Source of the DNA: Bifidobacterium pseudolongum subsp. globosum
Lineage (GTDB): Bacteria; Actinomycetota; Actinomycetes; Actinomycetales; Bifidobacteriaceae
Assembly: GCF_004155535.1 (NCBI RefSeq)
Contig: NZ_RYUH01000007.1
Coordinates: 1-64,000 of the forward strand
Length of the DNA stretch: 64,000 bases
Reading direction: 5' to 3'
Positions 38,824 to 49,133 of this stretch are shown here, one piece after another; positions within the stretch are counted from its first letter, which is position 1, and every line of letters begins with the position of its first letter. Under the pieces are notes generated by a model. It saw only the letters and a program-made list of their open reading frames with translations. It was not told the DNA's origin and made no database searches. The position numbers and the translations under genes were made by a program.

Positions 38824-41637
38824 GTGCCGAAAGCACGCGTATATGAACTCGCCAAGGAACTTGGCGTAGACAGCAAGACCGTCCTTGAAAAGCTCAAGGA
38901 CATGGGCGAATTCGTCAAATCGGCGTCTTCGACAGTGGAGACCCCGGTCGCCCGCCGACTCAAGGAAGCGTTCCCCAAAGCGAACGCCGATTCCGCGGCA
39001 GCGCCCGCCGCCAAGAACAACGCCCCCGCAGCCAAGCCGCAGCCCAAGAAGCCTGCGGCCCCCGCAACCCATGCATCAGAGACTTCGGCCAAGCCGGCGG
39101 CCCCCAAGCCGTCCGGGGCACGCCCCACGGCGGCCAAGCCCGGCCAACGTCCCGGCCCACGCCGCAACGCCCAGTCCGAAGCGCCACGTGGCGGTCAGCG
39201 CTCCGCTTCGCCTCGCGCGAACGGCGGCCCTCGCCCCGGTCCGCAGAACACCAACCGCAACGAGCGTTCGAACGCACGTCCCAACGCGCCGACGCCGGGC
39301 CCCCGCACACCCCGCGGCCCCCAAGGCAACGGCCAGCAGGGCGGCGGCGCCAAGCCGGGCGCACCGCAGCAGCATGCGCCACGCCCGGGCAACAACCCGT
39401 TCAGCCGCAAGCAGGGCATGCATACGCCCACGCCGGGTGACATTCCGCGCCCGCATCCGATGGCGCGCCCGACCGTGAACGACAGCCGCCGCGGCGGCCG
39501 CCCCGGTGCACGTGGCGGCGCCCGCAACGGCCGCCCGGGGCCGGGCACCGGAGCACGTCCGGGCCAGTGGGGCCAGCACCGCCAGAACCAAGGCGGCGGC
39601 GCCAACAGCGGGCGTCCGGGCGGCAACCGTTTCGGCGGCGGCAATTCCGGCGGCTTCCAGAACAACAACAATGGCCCGTCGCGTGGCGGCGGCCGTGGTC
39701 GCGGTGGCGCAGCCGGCGCGTTCGGCCGCCAAGGCGGCAAATCCTCGAAGGCACGTAAGAACCGCCTGGCGAAGCGTCATGAATACGAGGAGATGAAAGC
39801 ACCCGTCATCGGCGGCGTGCGCATCCCCAAGGGCAATGGCCAGACAATCAAGCTGCGCCAGGGCTCGTCGCTCGCGGACCTCGCCGAGAAGATCAACGTC
39901 AATCCGGCGGCCCTCGTGACCGTGCTGTTCCACTTGGGCGAGATGGCCACGGCCACGCAGTCGCTCGATGAGGCGACGTTCCAGATCCTGGGCGACGAGA
40001 TCGGCTGGAACATCAAGGTCGTGTCCGCGGAAGAGGAAGACAAGGAGCTGCTCCAGCAGTTCGACATCGACCTCGAGTCCGAGGAACTGCAGGAGGACGA
40101 GGACCTCAAGCCGCGTCCGCCGGTCGTGACCGTGATGGGCCACGTGGACCACGGCAAGACCCGACTGCTCGACACAATCCGCCAGACGAACGTCATCGCA
40201 CGCGAGGCCGGCGGCATCACGCAGCGCATCGGCGCCTACCAGGTGACCGTGGACCTGGATGGCGAAGAGCGCAAGATCACGTTCCTCGACACCCCGGGTC
40301 ACGAGGCGTTCACCGCCATGCGTGCCCGCGGCGCCGAGCTGACCGACATCGCGATCCTGATCGTGGCGGCCGACGACGGCGTGATGCCACAGACCGTGGA
40401 AGCGATCAACCACGCGCAATCCGCGCATGTGCCGATCGTGGTGGCCGTGAACAAGATCGACGTCGAGGGTGCGAACCCCGACAAGGTGCGCGGCCAGCTC
40501 ACCGAATTCGGCCTTGTGCCCGAGGAGTACGGCGGCAACACGATGTTCGTCGACATCTCGGCGAAGTACGGCACGAACGTCGACAAGCTGCTCGAAGCGG
40601 TGCTGCTGACGGCCGACGCGGAGCTCGACCTGCGCGCGAACCCCGACATGGACGCCCGTGGCGCCACGATCGAGGCGCGCCTCGACAAGGGCCGCGGCGC
40701 CGTGGCGAGCGTGCTCGTCCAGTCCGGCACCCTGCACATCGGCGATTCGATCGTGGCGGGCACGTCGTACGGCCGTGTGCGCGCGATGCTCGACGAGAAC
40801 GGCAAGAACATGGAAGCGGCGCTGCCGTCGACCCCGGTGCAGGTGCTTGGCCTGACCTCGGTGCCGACCGCAGGCGACCTGTTCCTGGTGGCGCCGGACG
40901 ACCGCACCGCACGCCAGATCGCCGAGAAGCGGCAGGCCACCGAGCGCGCCGCCCAGCTGGCGAAGCGCCGCAAGGTCGTTTCGCTCGAGAGCCTCAAGGA
41001 ACAGTTCGCGAAGTCCGAGATCGACATGCTCAACATCGTGATCAAGGGCGATTCGTCCGGTTCTGTGGAAGCGCTCGAGGATTCGCTCATGAAGATCGAG
41101 GTCTCCGACGAGGTCGGCATCCAGGTCATCCACCGCGGCGTCGGCGCAATCACGCAGAACGACGTGAACCTCGCCTCCGTGGACAAGGCCGTGATCATCG
41201 GCTTCAACGTGCGTCCGAACCGTCAGGTCGCCGATCTGGCGGAGCGCGAAGGCGTGGAGATCAAGTACTACTCGGTCATCTACAAGGCGATCGAAGACAT
41301 CGAGGCCTCGCTCAAGGGCATGCTCAAGCCGGAATTCGAAGAGGTCACCACCTCGCACTCCGAAATCCGCGAGATCTTCCGCTCGTCCAAGTTCGGCAAC
41401 ATCGCCGGCGTCATGGTGCTCGACGGCGAAGTCAAGCGCGGCACCAAGGCGCGCATCCTGCGCGACGGCGTGGCCACGGTCAACGACCTGGAGATCAGCT
41501 CGCTGCGCCGTTTCAAGGACGACGTCAAGTCGGTCTCGGAAGGCTACGAGGCGGGCATCAACCTGGGCACGTTCAACGACATCGAGATCGGCGACATCAT
41601 CGAGACCTTCGAGATGCGCGAGATCGAGCGCAAGTAA
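38824..41637 (+). CDS. infB: Translation initiation factor IF-2
   Basis: Protein of 937 residues starting at GTG. The N-terminal IF2_N helix ([20 protein letters not shown]) is followed by about 250 residues of low-complexity P, A, G and R. A second IF2_N-like motif is near 340, then the GTPase domain with [10 protein letters not shown] (G1), DTPGHE (G3) and NKID (G4), and C-terminal domains that bind initiator tRNA. The long linker is typical of actinobacteria. A terminator follows. Confidence 0.98.
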   Translation: MPKARVYELAKELGVDSKTVLEKLKDMGEFVKSASSTVETPVARRLKEAFPKANADSAAAPAAKNNAPAAKPQPKKPAAPATHASETSAKPAAPKPSGARPTAAKPGQRPGPRRNAQSEAPRGGQRSASPRANGGPRPGPQNTNRNERSNARPNAPTPGPRTPRGPQGNGQQGGGAKPGAPQQHAPRPGNNPFSRKQGMHTPTPGDIPRPHPMARPTVNDSRRGGRPGARGGARNGRPGPGTGARPGQWGQHRQNQGGGANSGRPGGNRFGGGNSGGFQNNNNGPSRGGGRGRGGAAGAFGRQGGKSSKARKNRLAKRHEYEEMKAPVIGGVRIPKGNGQTIKLRQGSSLADLAEKINVNPAALVTVLFHLGEMATATQSLDEATFQILGDEIGWNIKVVSAEEEDKELLQQFDIDLESEELQEDEDLKPRPPVVTVMGHVDHGKTRLLDTIRQTNVIAREAGGITQRIGAYQVTVDLDGEERKITFLDTPGHEAFTAMRARGAELTDIAILIVAADDGVMPQTVEAINHAQSAHVPIVVAVNKIDVEGANPDKVRGQLTEFGLVPEEYGGNTMFVDISAKYGTNVDKLLEAVLLTADAELDLRANPDMDARGATIEARLDKGRGAVASVLVQSGTLHIGDSIVAGTSYGRVRAMLDENGKNMEAALPSTPVQVLGLTSVPTAGDLFLVAPDDRTARQIAEKRQATERAAQLAKRRKVVSLESLKEQFAKSEIDMLNIVIKGDSSGSVEALEDSLMKIEVSDEVGIQVIHRGVGAITQNDVNLASVDKAVIIGFNVRPNRQVADLAEREGVEIKYYSVIYKAIEDIEASLKGMLKPEFEEVTTSHSEIREIFRSSKFGNIAGVMVLDGEVKRGTKARILRDGVATVNDLEISSLRRFKDDVKSVSEGYEAGINLGTFNDIEIGDIIETFEMREIERK

Positions 41638-41667
41638 CCGCTGCGCGCGGTGAGCGCAACGCGAATG

Positions 41668-41705
41668 GGCGGGGCAGATCACTCCTGATCTGTCCCGCCT
41701 TTTTC
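41668..41705 (+). terminator. Rho-independent terminator after infB
   Basis: GGCGGGGCAGATCA pairs with TGATCTGTCCCGCC around CTCC (one G-T pair), followed by TTTTT. Confidence 0.9.
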
Positions 41706-41810
41706 GCGCGCACACGTTTTGCAACAGGCTGACACACGCGCCGCTGGTTTTCGACTACGCTTAGTGAGCAGTACCAGACTGGAACACACGACCATACGAA
41801 AAGGAACATC

Positions 41811-42443
41811 ATGCAGGGAACGAATCCTCGCGCCGCGCGCATCGCGGCGCTGATCCAACGCGTCATCGCTTCGAACATGGAGTCCACGCTGCACGACAAG
41901 CGGCTCAAGAACGTCACGATCACCGACGTGAAGGTGACGAACGACCTGCAGCTCGCCAAAGTGTATTGGACCACGATCTCGCACACCGGCAACGACGAGG
42001 GCGAACGCAAGCGCGCGCAGACCGCGCTCAGCCAGGCGCGCGGGCGCCTGCGCACGATGGTCGGCGCGAAGGCCGGCCTGCGCCTGACCCCGCAGCTGCA
42101 GTTCATCTTCGACGAGGTGCCGGGCGAGGCGCACGAGATCGACGACATCATCGTGGCCGCACGCCGCCGCGACGAGGAGCTCGCGCGCATGCGCGCGAAC
42201 GCGCAGTACGCTGGCGAAGCCGACCCATACAAGCACGACGACGAGGATGAGACCGAGGACAAGATCGAGAGCCTGGAGCACGAAGACAAGGACGAGTACA
42301 ACGAGTACGACGGCGACGTGGTGACCGTGGAGGAGCTCGAGGACTTCGACGACGACGAGGACGCGGTGGACGGCAGCGACGACGACCCGGTGGACCCGGC
42401 CGAACTCGACCCGCAGTCCACGATCGACGGCGCGCAGGACTGA
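41811..42443 (+). CDS. rbfA: Ribosome-binding factor A
   Basis: Protein of 210 residues. The RbfA KH-type domain is residues 1-125 (NPRAARIAALIQRVIA; LTPQLQFIFDEVP). It helps mature the 30S 5' helix and cold adaptation. The last 75 residues are a highly acidic tail of D and E, much longer than in most RbfA proteins. AAAGGAAC precedes the ATG. truB starts five bases after the stop. Confidence 0.96.
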   Translation: MQGTNPRAARIAALIQRVIASNMESTLHDKRLKNVTITDVKVTNDLQLAKVYWTTISHTGNDEGERKRAQTALSQARGRLRTMVGAKAGLRLTPQLQFIFDEVPGEAHEIDDIIVAARRRDEELARMRANAQYAGEADPYKHDDEDETEDKIESLEHEDKDEYNEYDGDVVTVEELEDFDDDEDAVDGSDDDPVDPAELDPQSTIDGAQD

Positions 42444-42448
42444 CCCGC

Positions 42449-43462
42449 GTGGCGGCAACGACAGCCGGACAATCCGGCCTGCTGATCATCGACAAACCGC
42501 AGGGCGTGACGAGCCACGACCTGGTGGCGGCCGTGCGCGGTGCGTTGCACATGCGCAAGGTGGGCCACGCCGGCACGCTCGACCCGATGGCCACCGGCGT
42601 GCTCGTGGTCGGCTTCGGCAATGCGACGCGCCTGCTCAACATCATTGTGGAGCACAGCAAAACCTACAGCGCCACCGTGCGCTTTGGCCAGCGCACCACG
42701 ACCGACGACGCCGACGGTGAGATCATGCCCGGCGAGGCCGGCGCGCCGCTGCCGGACCTTGGCGACGTGCGAGAGGCCGTGGCACAGTCGTTCACCGGGC
42801 GCATCAAACAGGTGCCGAACGCGTATTCGGCGATCAAGGTCAACGGCCGGCGCGCCTACGATCTGGCGCGTGCAGGAGCCGAGGTGGAGCTCAAGGCGCG
42901 TGAGGTGACCATCAGGCGTTTCGACGTGCTCGACGCGCACACCGCCACGGCGGCCGATGGCACACCGGTGCTCGACGTGAACGTGGAGGTGGAGTGCTCC
43001 GCCGGCACATACATCCGCGCCTTGGCGCGCGATCTGGGCGACCTGTTCGGCTGCGGCGCGCATCTGACACGGCTGCGGCGCGAAGCGGTCGGCGCATTCC
43101 GCGCCGACGATCCGCGCGCGGTGCATGCGCATGTGGAATCACGCACGTTCACGAACCGCGAAGGCGTGACGGTGACGCGCAACCGCGCGGTGCTCGACGA
43201 AACCGGCCATGCGCTGCTCAGCCGCGCGCTGCCGATGATCGACGCGGTGCGCGGCGCGCTGCCCATCGTGGAGGTGGACGAAGGCGAGGCCCGCGACCTG
43301 CGCTTCGGCCGGCGCATCGCATGCCCGGCGCAGCTGCCGGGCGGCGTGCCGTGCGCGGCCGTCGTGCCGGCAACGCGCGACGTCGTGGCGATCGCGGAAC
43401 GCGCCAATGCGCGCGAGCTGAAGCCGCTGACCGTGTTCCCCGCGCCGGCCGGTAGGGACTGA
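42449..43462 (+). CDS. truB: tRNA pseudouridine synthase B
   Basis: Protein of 337 residues starting at GTG. It forms pseudouridine 55 in the T loop. The catalytic aspartate is in VGHAGTLDPMATGV (about 37-50), preceded by IDKPQGVTSHD; later signatures include KTYSATVRFG, PNAYSAIKVNGRRAYDLAR and CSAGTYIRALARDLG. Translationally close to rbfA, in the usual rbfA-truB-ribF order. Confidence 0.97.
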   Translation: MAATTAGQSGLLIIDKPQGVTSHDLVAAVRGALHMRKVGHAGTLDPMATGVLVVGFGNATRLLNIIVEHSKTYSATVRFGQRTTTDDADGEIMPGEAGAPLPDLGDVREAVAQSFTGRIKQVPNAYSAIKVNGRRAYDLARAGAEVELKAREVTIRRFDVLDAHTATAADGTPVLDVNVEVECSAGTYIRALARDLGDLFGCGAHLTRLRREAVGAFRADDPRAVHAHVESRTFTNREGVTVTRNRAVLDETGHALLSRALPMIDAVRGALPIVEVDEGEARDLRFGRRIACPAQLPGGVPCAAVVPATRDVVAIAERANARELKPLTVFPAPAGRD

Positions 43463-43504
43463 CAACCTTGAGCAATTGGCACACATTACCAGAGGTGAGA
43501 TGAA

Positions 43505-44758
43505 TTGAACATCATTCGTTTGCAGCCGGACATCACCGGCACCGTGGCTTGGCCCACACTGAGCGCATCGAAGAAATCGGTCGTCACGGTGGGCGTGTTC
43601 GACGGCGTGCACCGCGGGCATCAGTCGGTGATCAAGGAGACCGTGCGCATCGCTAAACGCGAGAAGTGCTTCTCGGTGGTGATCATGTTCGATCCGCGCC
43701 CGGCGTTCGTGCATGCGTACGCCGCGAAGAACGGCGGCATGGAGCCGACGTCCGACGTGCAGGACACACAGAAGATCACCGGCGTGGACGAACGCCTGCG
43801 CATGATGAACGCGCTGCACGTGGATTACGTGTTGATCGTGCGCTACGACCTGGAGTTCGCGGCGAAGTCGTTCCGCTTCTTCCTGGGCCAGCTCGTGGGC
43901 AAGCTCGGCATGCGCACGCTCGTGCTGGGTGAGGACGCGCGCATGGGCGCCAATCTGGAAGGCACAGTGGAGTCGATCGGCCGGCTCGCCGAAGGCACCG
44001 GCGTGTTCGAACTCGTGGTTGTGCCCGACCACGGCGGCCACGTGTTCGTGCCGCAGCAGGCCGCGCCGCGCATGCCCGAAGGCCGTGGCGAGCCCAACGA
44101 CCCGTTTGAGGGCCTGAACAAAGCCGAACAGCGCGCATTGACGAAGCGACTGAACTCGAAGAAGGTGCGCGTGCTGAGCTCCACGAACGTGCGGTGGCTA
44201 CTGGGGCAGGGGCGCATCATGGCGGCCAATGACGTGCTCGGGCACACGCACGGCGTGGAAGGCACCGTGGTGCACGGCGAGGAACGCGGGCGCACAATCG
44301 GATTCCCCACGGCGAACGTGGAGACGCCAATCGACGGCTATCTGCCTGTCGACGGCGTATACGCCGGCTGGCTCATCGACCTGGGCCCCGCCGATGAATA
44401 CGACGAGTCGCAGCGCGCGTACAGCGAGGCGCCCGAAGCCGGCGCCGAGCCGATCTCGCAGCAGTACACGTCGGGCGGCGTGGAGAACCGGCTCGCCGAA
44501 CATTCGCCGTACCGCTGGCCGGCGGCGATCTCGATCGGCCGCAAACCCACGTTCAACGAGCAGAGCGGGCATGACGAGCGCGTGCTCGAAGCCTACGCGC
44601 TCACCGACGACTGGCTCGAACTGTATGGGCACCGTGTGCGCTGCGAATTCGTGGGATTCCTGCGCCCGCAGATCAAATTCGATTCGGCGGACGAATTGGC
44701 GGCCGAACTCAAGCGCAATGCGGACGAGACGAGGGAACTCACTTCGCGCGCTTCGTGA
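43505..44758 (+). CDS. ribF: Bifunctional riboflavin kinase/FAD synthetase
   Basis: Protein of 417 residues starting at TTG with GAGGTGAG upstream. The FAD synthetase domain has GVFDGVHRGHQ (about 24-34), and the flavokinase domain has GRTIGFPTANVE and later ISIGRKPTFN. It makes FMN and then FAD. It is about 100 residues longer than usual: one insert lies between the domains (after HVFVPQQAAP) and another inside the kinase (about 292-330, rich in E, S and P). A start-stop ATGAATTGA overlaps the TTG. Its 3' end overlaps radA by 20 bases, tail to tail. Confidence 0.94.
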   Translation: MNIIRLQPDITGTVAWPTLSASKKSVVTVGVFDGVHRGHQSVIKETVRIAKREKCFSVVIMFDPRPAFVHAYAAKNGGMEPTSDVQDTQKITGVDERLRMMNALHVDYVLIVRYDLEFAAKSFRFFLGQLVGKLGMRTLVLGEDARMGANLEGTVESIGRLAEGTGVFELVVVPDHGGHVFVPQQAAPRMPEGRGEPNDPFEGLNKAEQRALTKRLNSKKVRVLSSTNVRWLLGQGRIMAANDVLGHTHGVEGTVVHGEERGRTIGFPTANVETPIDGYLPVDGVYAGWLIDLGPADEYDESQRAYSEAPEAGAEPISQQYTSGGVENRLAEHSPYRWPAAISIGRKPTFNEQSGHDERVLEAYALTDDWLELYGHRVRCEFVGFLRPQIKFDSADELAAELKRNADETRELTSRAS

Positions 44759-46163
44759 GCCGCATGGCCTCCAGTGCGTCCTTGAGTGACTGCACCGGCA
44801 CAATCGTCAGGCCGTCGACGTGCACCGGCGTGCGCAACGGCGGCACGATGGCCATGGTGAACCCCAAACGGGCCGCCTCACGCAGGCGGTATTCCAGTCG
44901 CGGCACCGGGCGTACCTGACCGGTGAGCGAAATCTCGCCGATCGCGCACGTGGTCTTGGCGATTGGCATATTCGTCGCGGCGCTCGCCAACGCCGCGCAG
45001 ACCGCCAGGTCGCACGCCGGCTCCTTGGCCACGCCGCCGGCGATCGTGGAGATGTACAGGTCGTTCGTCAACAGCGCAAGGCCACCATGCCGGTACAGCA
45101 CCGCCACGAGCATTGCGATGCGGTTCGTGTCCACGCCGTTGACGGCGCGGCGCGGCGTGGGCAGCACCGATTTCGTCACGAGCGCCTGCACCTCCACCGG
45201 CAGCGAACGGTGGCCGTCGAGCGTGAACGTGACGCACGTGCCTTCGACGGGCGCGTCGGTGGACGAGAGGAACAGGCCAGCCGGATCGGTCACCTCCTCG
45301 ATGCCGACGCCGCTCATGTCAAAGCAGCCCACTTCGTCAGTGGGGCCGAACCGGTTCTTCACCGCGCGCAACATGCGCAACGCGGTCTGCGAGTCACCCT
45401 CGAACTGGCACACCACATCCACCAGATGCTCAAGCGTGCGCGGGCCGGCGATCGAACCGTCCTTGGTCACATGGCCCACCAGCAGCACCGGCACGTCGAG
45501 CGATTTGGCCGTGTCGATCAGCGCGCTCGCCACCTCGCGCACCTGCGTGGAGCCGCCCGAAATGCCATCCACGTCCTGCGAGACGATCGTCTGCGCCGAA
45601 TCGACGATCGCCAGGGCCGGCTTGTGCTGCTCAATCAGGCCGAGCGCGGTCGCCAAGTCGGTCGTGGAGGCGAGCAGCAGGTTCTCCTCGACCGCGCCGA
45701 TGCGCGAGGCGCGCAACCGCACCTGCGCCTGCGACTCCTCGCCGGAAATATAGAGCACGGTGTTGCGCTGCGCGGCGCCACTGCTCGCTTTGGCGATGTT
45801 GCCAGCGGTCTCGAGCAGCAATGTCGACTTGCCGATGCCCGGTTCGCCGGCGATCAGTACAACAGACCCGGGCACAATGCCGCCACCGAGCACACGGTCG
45901 AATTCGCCGAAGCCGGTGGGGATGCGCGTCACCGACGCCGTGTTGATCTGCGTGATCGGCTGCGCGGCGCTCGAGACGACCGCGCTCGCCGTGGTGCGCG
46001 CGGTGCGGCCCGGAGCAGCCGTGCGCGTGGTGGACGGATTCGGCTTCGCCTCACGGAACTCCTCGATCGTGCCCCACTGGCCGCATTCGGGGCAGCGGCC
46101 GTACCATTTCGACCCGGTCCAGCCGCACTCGGTGCACACGTAGCTCACATTGCTCTTTGCCAT
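44739..46163 (-). CDS. radA: DNA repair protein RadA
   Basis: Protein of 474 residues. A zinc finger (CTECGWTGSKWYGRCPEC, about 10-27) precedes a RecA-like ATPase with GEPGIGKST and the RadA-specific KNRFG motif (about 269), then a Lon-protease-like domain. It helps branch migration in recombination. TACGTT lies 6 bases before the ATG, after TTGCGC and a 17-base spacer, a leaderless promoter. Confidence 0.97.
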   Translation of the reverse strand: MAKSNVSYVCTECGWTGSKWYGRCPECGQWGTIEEFREAKPNPSTTRTAAPGRTARTTASAVVSSAAQPITQINTASVTRIPTGFGEFDRVLGGGIVPGSVVLIAGEPGIGKSTLLLETAGNIAKASSGAAQRNTVLYISGEESQAQVRLRASRIGAVEENLLLASTTDLATALGLIEQHKPALAIVDSAQTIVSQDVDGISGGSTQVREVASALIDTAKSLDVPVLLVGHVTKDGSIAGPRTLEHLVDVVCQFEGDSQTALRMLRAVKNRFGPTDEVGCFDMSGVGIEEVTDPAGLFLSSTDAPVEGTCVTFTLDGHRSLPVEVQALVTKSVLPTPRRAVNGVDTNRIAMLVAVLYRHGGLALLTNDLYISTIAGGVAKEPACDLAVCAALASAATNMPIAKTTCAIGEISLTGQVRPVPRLEYRLREAARLGFTMAIVPPLRTPVHVDGLTIVPVQSLKDALEAMRLTKRAK

Positions 46164-46222
46164 ATTCGAAACGTAGCGCCTGCCCGCGTCATGCGCAAGA
46201 GGCGTCAGGCGGCTGTGCCAAG

Positions 46223-46912
46223 ATGATGGCTATGGCAAAGACTTCGGGAACCCCTGCGCGGCGCACGAGCGCACGGGCCACGGCGAAGACCACGGCACGG
46301 ACCGCGCAACAGCCGGCGCCGCAGACGTCGGGGACCGCACGCAGGGCGCGTGCGGTCGTGTGCGCCGCCGCGATCATTGTGGTGCTTGCGCTCGTCAGCG
46401 CATTCGGCTGGCCCGGCTGGGCGGTGCGTACGCCGCCCGCGCCGGTCGAAGTGCCTTCGGCGGTCGCCTCGGCCACACCGACGATCGCGGCGCAGCCGCT
46501 GCCATCCGACGCGTCCGAACTCGTCAAGATCCTGCCCGAGCATGTGTCGAACTATGTGCGCGGGGCGGTCGAGTCAAGCGACGAATGGCAGTCGGCCGCG
46601 CCGGTCGAGGCATATGCGGTCACATACGGCAACGGCGACCAAGCCAAAGACGTGCGCGTGCTGATGGGCCAGTGGGCCGACGCCGAAGAGGCCGAAACAC
46701 AGTACGAGAAACTCGCCAAGGCGCTCGATGGCGAACAGCTCGCCGCGGGCAACATCAAGGTCTCCGGGCAGAACACCGGCAGCTATGTTGTGGTGGGCGG
46801 CAAGGGTGGCGACGGCACAGCCACTGCGTTGTGGCGCAACGACACCGTGGTGTTCCGCGTTACCGGACCGCAGGCGAGCGTGGAAGCGGTCTACAAGCTG
46901 TTCCCGGTCTAA
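46223..46912 (+). CDS. Hypothetical single-pass membrane protein
   Basis: Protein of about 229 residues. A basic, threonine- and alanine-rich N-terminus of about 40 residues is followed by one membrane segment (AVVCAAAIIVVLALVSAF) and an extracytoplasmic domain of about 150 residues with alternating strand and helix. ATG codons at 46223, 46226 and 46232 are all possible starts; none has a good ribosome binding site. No family recognised. It may be a small secreted or cell-envelope protein. Confidence 0.65.
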   Translation: MMAMAKTSGTPARRTSARATAKTTARTAQQPAPQTSGTARRARAVVCAAAIIVVLALVSAFGWPGWAVRTPPAPVEVPSAVASATPTIAAQPLPSDASELVKILPEHVSNYVRGAVESSDEWQSAAPVEAYAVTYGNGDQAKDVRVLMGQWADAEEAETQYEKLAKALDGEQLAAGNIKVSGQNTGSYVVVGGKGGDGTATALWRNDTVVFRVTGPQASVEAVYKLFPV

Positions 46913-47000
46913 TCGGGCGTGACTGAAGCGCAAAGTCGGCTCAGCCGTGTAGAGTGTGTCAAGTTGCAAACTTTTCGAGTATATGGAACGGAGGCTTGAG

Positions 47001-47090
47001 ATGGGCTCGGTCATCAAGAAGCGCCGCAAGCGGATGAGCAAGAAGAAGCACCGCAAACTGCTGCGTAAGACTCGCCACCAGCGCAAGTAG
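47001..47090 (+). CDS. bS22-type protein (AURKAIP1/COX24 domain)
   Basis: Protein of only 29 residues: [12 protein letters not shown], then [17 protein letters not shown]. This is the AURKAIP1/COX24 motif protein of actinobacteria, found as the extra small-subunit protein bS22 in mycobacterial ribosomes. GGAGG lies upstream of the ATG. It is extremely basic (over half K or R). It is easily missed by gene finders because of its length. Confidence 0.93.
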   Translation: MGSVIKKRRKRMSKKKHRKLLRKTRHQRK

Positions 47091-47118
47091 TCTTTACCAG
47101 CTGATGTAAGCGTATATG

Positions 47119-47152
47119 GCAGGAGGCCCCCAATGATTTGGGGGCCTCCTGC
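47119..47152. terminator. Perfect long hairpin between bS22 and rpiA genes
   Basis: GCAGGAGGCCCCCAA and its complement enclose a 4-base loop. It lies between two convergent genes and can serve both; there is no clear T-run on the plus side. Confidence 0.8.
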
Positions 47153-47187
47153 GTTCTGTGTCGCCGTCGGTCAGTGCCTGGACCGGC

Positions 47188-47886
47188 TCACTTGTTCGGG
47201 TTGGTCAGCACGCGCGGGCCGTCCGGGCTGCCCACGATCACTTCGTTGACCATGTTGAGGAACAGGCCGTGCTCCACAACGCCCACGATGTTGATGAGGT
47301 CCTGGGCCAGCGCCTGCGGGTCGTCGATGCGCTCGAGGTGCAGGTCGATCACGTAGTTGTTCTCGTCGGTGCGCACCGGCTCGCCTTCGGCGTCGAGGCG
47401 GAGCACCGGCTTGTAGCCGCGCTCGTCGAGGCGCTTGAACACGTGCGACCAGCCAAACGGGATTACCTCGACCGGCAGCGGGAACTTGCCGATGACGTCC
47501 ACGACCTTGGATTCGTCCACGATCCACACGATCTTGTTGGAATTGACGGCCACGATCTTCTCCCACAGGAGGGCCGCGCCGCCGCCCTTGATGCCGTTGA
47601 AGTTGGCGTCCACTTCGTCGGCGCCGTCGATCGTGAGGTCGATGTGGTCCACGTCGTCGATGTTCACGATCTTGATGCCGTAGCCTTCGGCCTGCTCCTG
47701 CGTGCGGCGGGAAGTGGTCACGCCGGTGAAGTCGAGGCCCTCCTCCTGCACGCGGCGGCCGAGCTCGTCCACGAGGAACCGCACGGTCGAACCGGTGCCC
47801 AGACCCGCGATCATGCCGTCGGTGATGAGCTTTGCGGCTTCGATGCCGGCTTCCTTCTTCATCGCATCCTGTTGTGCCTTGTCCAT
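47188..47886 (-). CDS. rpiA: Ribose-5-phosphate isomerase A
   Basis: Protein of 232 residues that interconverts ribose 5-phosphate and ribulose 5-phosphate. Conserved GLGTGSTV (about 28-35), TIDGADEVD with the active-site aspartates, and [11 protein letters not shown] with the catalytic glutamate are all present. AAGGAGCG precedes the ATG. In bifidobacteria it feeds pentoses into the fructose-6-phosphate phosphoketolase pathway. Confidence 0.97.
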   Translation of the reverse strand: MDKAQQDAMKKEAGIEAAKLITDGMIAGLGTGSTVRFLVDELGRRVQEEGLDFTGVTTSRRTQEQAEGYGIKIVNIDDVDHIDLTIDGADEVDANFNGIKGGGAALLWEKIVAVNSNKIVWIVDESKVVDVIGKFPLPVEVIPFGWSHVFKRLDERGYKPVLRLDAEGEPVRTDENNYVIDLHLERIDDPQALAQDLINIVGVVEHGLFLNMVNEVIVGSPDGPRVLTNPNK

Positions 47887-48021
47887 AACGCTCCTTTATG
47901 CGAATCATGGCGCGGAATCGCCCCGCGCACTGCCTCCCATACTAACCGAGCCAACAGAACGCGCAGGCTCCCGTGTTTCACGTCTGGTTTCATGTGTGGG
48001 CGGCGGATGTCCCTGTGCACA

Positions 48022-49014
48022 TCATGACTGGTAGACGAGGAACGGCGCGCCTTCGAGCGTCAACGTGCCGTCGCCGTTCACCAGTCCGTCGACCTCGATA
48101 TAGCCGCGCACACGGCGCGGACGGCCGTCGAAATGCGGGCTCGACTGAGGCGGGGGAGTGAAGCGCACCTCGCCGCTCACATGCAGCCCGCTGTGCCGCA
48201 GCAGTGGTTCGGCGGGCTGCACGGATGGCGCAGATTCGGCTGGCTGTGCAGATTGTGCGGGTTTGGCAGGCTGTGCGGGGTCGGTGTCGCGCACAGGGTC
48301 GACGGGCGTGGAGTCAGCGCTCTGCGGCTGCGCGGATTGCACGGGCGCGGCCGGCTGCTCGTTCGCATCATGCGGTTCGCTCGGCGCCTCCGTCTCGCTT
48401 GCCGCGCCGCCGATGCATCGGCCGGCCACATACTTGGCGCGGTCGAGCTCGCCGTCGAGCAGCAGTTGCGCGTCCATCGGCACGTCGGTGCCACGCGCGT
48501 ACGGCGAATCGAGCAGCGACTGCCAGCCTTCGCGCGGCAGGTAGCCGTCGCGCACGCCTGATCTGCAGTCCTCGGCGTAGGTGCGCGCGAGCTCGTCGAC
48601 CCTCTCATTGCCGGCGTTGCCCGCATGCCCCTTGACCCACTGGAAGCGCACCGAGCCTTCGCGCGCGCGCAGCTCCGCGTCGATCGCCTTGATCACCGCC
48701 GCGTTCTTCACAGGCTCTTTCTTCGAGTTCTTCCAGCCGTTCTTCTTCCATCCGTGCACCCACTTGGTGGAGCAGTTGATCGCGTACTGCGAGTCGGTTT
48801 CGATGACGAGCGGCTCGCTGCCCGGGTGTGCGCGCAACGCCATCAACACCGCGCACAGTTCACCGATCTGGTTCGTGCCGTTCGTTGCGCCGCCGGCGTC
48901 GCAATCGCCGGTGTGCGCGTGATCGCCTTGGCTTGAGTGGTCGGCCCACGCCCAGCCCATCGGCCCGTTGGGATTGCCGAGTGCGGATCCGTCAGTGGAA
49001 ACAGTGATTGTCAT
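48022..49014 (-). CDS. rnhA: RNase HI with a long C-terminal extension
   Basis: Protein of 330 residues. Residues 1-150 are RNase HI: VSTDGSALGNP, a GELCAVLMAL helix with the catalytic glutamate, ETDSQYAI with the second aspartate, and WVKGHAGNAGNERVDELA. After this come a linker, about 60 residues rich in P, A, Q and S, and a final 50-residue part (RVRGYIEVDGLV). It degrades RNA in RNA-DNA hybrids. TACAGT lies 7 bases before the ATG at 49014, the preferred start. Confidence 0.93.
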   Translation of the reverse strand: MTITVSTDGSALGNPNGPMGWAWADHSSQGDHAHTGDCDAGGATNGTNQIGELCAVLMALRAHPGSEPLVIETDSQYAINCSTKWVHGWKKNGWKNSKKEPVKNAAVIKAIDAELRAREGSVRFQWVKGHAGNAGNERVDELARTYAEDCRSGVRDGYLPREGWQSLLDSPYARGTDVPMDAQLLLDGELDRAKYVAGRCIGGAASETEAPSEPHDANEQPAAPVQSAQPQSADSTPVDPVRDTDPAQPAKPAQSAQPAESAPSVQPAEPLLRHSGLHVSGEVRFTPPPQSSPHFDGRPRRVRGYIEVDGLVNGDGTLTLEGAPFLVYQS

Positions 49015-49133
49015 GCCCTCCACTGTACGGCCAGGCACTGCCCGCACCAACGGCAACGCCCAGACGCGCGGCGCCGATGGCCGGGTCTGGGCGTTGCTTC
49101 AGTGCGTTGCGCGGCGGTGCCGTGCGCGGTGGA

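Noticed and set aside
43463..43504. FMN riboswitch before ribF
   Set aside because: The gap from truB is only 42 bases, too short for the RFN element.
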